5,355 bases of DNA from Thermoplasmatota archaeon (GTDB taxonomy: Archaea; Thermoplasmatota; Thermoplasmata; Methanomassiliicoccales; Methanomassiliicoccaceae). The position numbers and the translations under genes were made by a program. Position 1 is the first letter of the stretch. Every line of letters starts with the position of its first letter. Of this stretch, positions 3,984 to 5,355 are shown in pieces. Below the pieces are notes generated by a model, which had not been told where the DNA came from, ran no database searches, and saw only the letters and a list, made by a program, of their open reading frames with translations. The stretch lies in the NCBI GenBank assembly GCA_022709105.1, contig JAKIXL010000070.1, positions 1 to 5,355 of the forward strand, read 5' to 3'.

Positions 3984-5355
3984 ATGGCGGTGATGATGCA
4001 GAGGAGAGAGCGCTGGATCGTCCTACTCATTACCAGCGTGGGCGCTATGATGGGGCCTCTGGACTCCACCATAGTCAGCGTTACCCTTCCTACCATCTCC
4101 AGCGATCTGGAGATGGATTACGCGGCCTCGATATGGATACCTACCTCATACCTACTGGCGGTCGCCAGCCTGCTCCTGACCATGGGCCGCTTGTCGGACC
4201 TCCGAGGCAGGAAGATCATCTTTGAACTGGGATTTGCCGTTTTCATAATCGGTTCCTTCCTGTGCAGCGTGTCGGCGACCGGAGGGCAGATGATCGCCTT
4301 CCGCTTCCTGCAGGGGACCGGAGCGGCCATGATGATGTCCACCTCGCCTGCCATAATCACAGCGGCCTTCCCTCCCCATGAGAGGGGGAAGGCCTTGGGC
4401 ATCAATGCCATGTCCGTTTACATCGGCCTCAGCCTAGGTCCTCCGCTGGGGGGCTTTCTCACGGCATCCTTTGGCTGGCCTTCGATATTCCTTGTGAACG
4501 TTCCGATCGGCCTGATCGTCATAGCCCTTTCCATCCTGATGCTGAAGGAGCCTTCCCGGAGCGCTCGCCCCCGCCCTTTCGACCTGGCCGGCGCCCTGAC
4601 CTTCGCCGTGGGGCTCTCCGCGCTTCTGACCGCTCTCACCCTGGGCGAGGGGATGGGGTGGACGTCCCCGGGATCTATTGCGCTCTTGACCGTGGCGGCC
4701 CTCTCCTTGGCGGCGTTCCTTTTCATTGAGCACCGGAAGGCCCGGGAGGCGATGCTGGACCTTGAACTGCTCACGGGCAACCGCTTGTTCGCCATGGCGA
4801 ACATGTCCGCTCTGCTGAACTACACCTCTTACTTCGGTGTGTCCTTCCTGCTGTCGTTCTACATGCAGCGGGTGCTCGGTCTCTCCCTGTACCTCACGGG
4901 GATGGTCCTTTTGTCTATGCCGCTGGTCATGAGCATCCTGTCCCCGGCCATGGGCTGGGCCTCGGACAGGATAGGGTCCAGGGTCCTTGCCTCAGGGGGC
5001 ATGCTCCTCATTTCCGCCGGCCTGCTGCTGCTGGGCACGGTGGACGGCTCGACCTCGGTGCACAATCTTGTCTTGTACCTGGTGATCATGGGAATAGGCA
5101 TGGGGATGTTCTCGTCGCCCAACACCAGCGCGGTCATGGGGTGCGTGACCGGAGACCAGCTGGGGGTCGCATCGGGGACCTTGTCGACCATGCGAGTTGT
5201 CGGCCAGTCGCTTAGCTTGGTGATCATGGGCGCCCTTGTCGCCACCGTGGCCTCCACCACTCTGCTGACCGAGCTGTTCTCAGGCAGCCTCGGGGCGGGC
5301 GCCCCGTCCGATGTGGAGGGCTTCGTAGATGGGATGAGGCTTGCGTTCACCGTCT
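3984..5355 (+). CDS. MFS transporter, DHA2-type drug exporter (runs off right edge)
   Basis: The open frame gives 457 residues before the window ends. It is a polytopic membrane protein of the 14-helix DHA2 class, predicted to export drugs or other toxic compounds by proton antiport. Features in order: helix 1 ending in LDSTIVSVTLPTI (26-38), the DHA2 motif with D27; motif A GRLSDLRGRK (68-77); antiporter motif C GLSLGPPLGG (148-157); a cytoplasmic loop near 188-200 (KEPSRSARPRPFD); a second motif-A-like GWASDRIGSR (324-333); and NTSAVMGCVTGDQLGVASG (380-398) with the following TMRVVGQ, typical of this class. Only the last helix or helices should be missing. Possible starts in frame are ATG 3984, GTG 3990, ATG 3993 and ATG 3996; 3984 is chosen because GGGGG lies six bases before it. 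A TGA at 3957 closes the frame upstream. Substrate unknown. It diverges from the zinc-ribbon gene. Confidence 0.92.
   Translation, partial: MAVMMQRRERWIVLLITSVGAMMGPLDSTIVSVTLPTISSDLEMDYAASIWIPTSYLLAVASLLLTMGRLSDLRGRKIIFELGFAVFIIGSFLCSVSATGGQMIAFRFLQGTGAAMMMSTSPAIITAAFPPHERGKALGINAMSVYIGLSLGPPLGGFLTASFGWPSIFLVNVPIGLIVIALSILMLKEPSRSARPRPFDLAGALTFAVGLSALLTALTLGEGMGWTSPGSIALLTVAALSLAAFLFIEHRKAREAMLDLELLTGNRLFAMANMSALLNYTSYFGVSFLLSFYMQRVLGLSLYLTGMVLLSMPLVMSILSPAMGWASDRIGSRVLASGGMLLISAGLLLLGTVDGSTSVHNLVLYLVIMGIGMGMFSSPNTSAVMGCVTGDQLGVASGTLSTMRVVGQSLSLVIMGALVATVASTTLLTELFSGSLGAGAPSDVEGFVDGMRLAFTV

Noticed and set aside
3902..4225. 107-codon plus-strand frame starting near the exporter promoter
   Set aside because: It overlaps the MFS gene in another frame and its sequence is uncharacteristic. 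The MFS frame shows helix 1, motif A and later motifs without interruption, so no frameshift is needed.
4859..5350. 163-codon minus-strand frame opposite the MFS gene
   Set aside because: Ser/Thr/Pro-rich, no domain, and fully antisense to transmembrane helices of the exporter.

Overview
The window looks like GC-rich archaeal chromosome, most likely from the Thermoplasmata/Methanomassiliicoccales side. Three things suggest this. Proposed promoters are AT-rich A-box-like patches (TTATTAA, TTTTTTA, TATAATTT, ATTTAAT) about 26-33 bases before start codons, with little Shine-Dalgarno sequence, as in leaderless or near-leaderless archaeal transcripts. The gene set is an archaeal NOG1-type GTPase, an Lrp/AsnC regulator, a stand-alone MEDS-domain protein and a multi-zinc-ribbon protein. 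A ModE-like winged helix is fused to a Nudix hydrolase. The lineage is an inference; no rRNA gene is present to confirm it.

Layout, left to right. Positions 1-602 (minus) hold the N-terminal 200 residues of a NOG1-family GTPase that runs off the left edge. It diverges from a winged-helix/Nudix protein (660-1364, plus) across a 57-base AT-rich spacer containing a tandem AAGTTAT repeat. An Lrp/AsnC regulator (1435-1875, plus) follows with its own A-box. It meets a MEDS-domain protein (1876-2505, minus) tail to tail with no spacer; the two stop codons form the palindrome TGATCA. Upstream of the MEDS gene on the same strand is an Fe/Mn superoxide dismutase (2564-3193, minus). The 58-base gap between them has a perfect 8-bp hairpin and no visible promoter, so the two genes are probably co-transcribed. 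A non-coding gap of about 190 bases follows. A triple zinc-ribbon protein (3382-3843, minus) then diverges from a DHA2-type MFS drug exporter (3984 to the right edge, plus). Their 140-base spacer is AT-rich and carries an inverted repeat placed like an operator.

Functionally this is mostly ordinary chromosome: ribosome assembly, nucleotide or ADP-ribose clearance, transcriptional control, superoxide defence and efflux. The SOD-MEDS pair suggests a small redox or oxygen-response unit, but this is inference. I see no mobile element, CRISPR array, tRNA, rRNA or broken gene. I do not see a clear new multi-gene system. The items most worth a second look are the winged-helix/Nudix fusion, the SOD-MEDS transcription unit, a possible small RNA at about 3250-3351, and the inverted repeat before the exporter.
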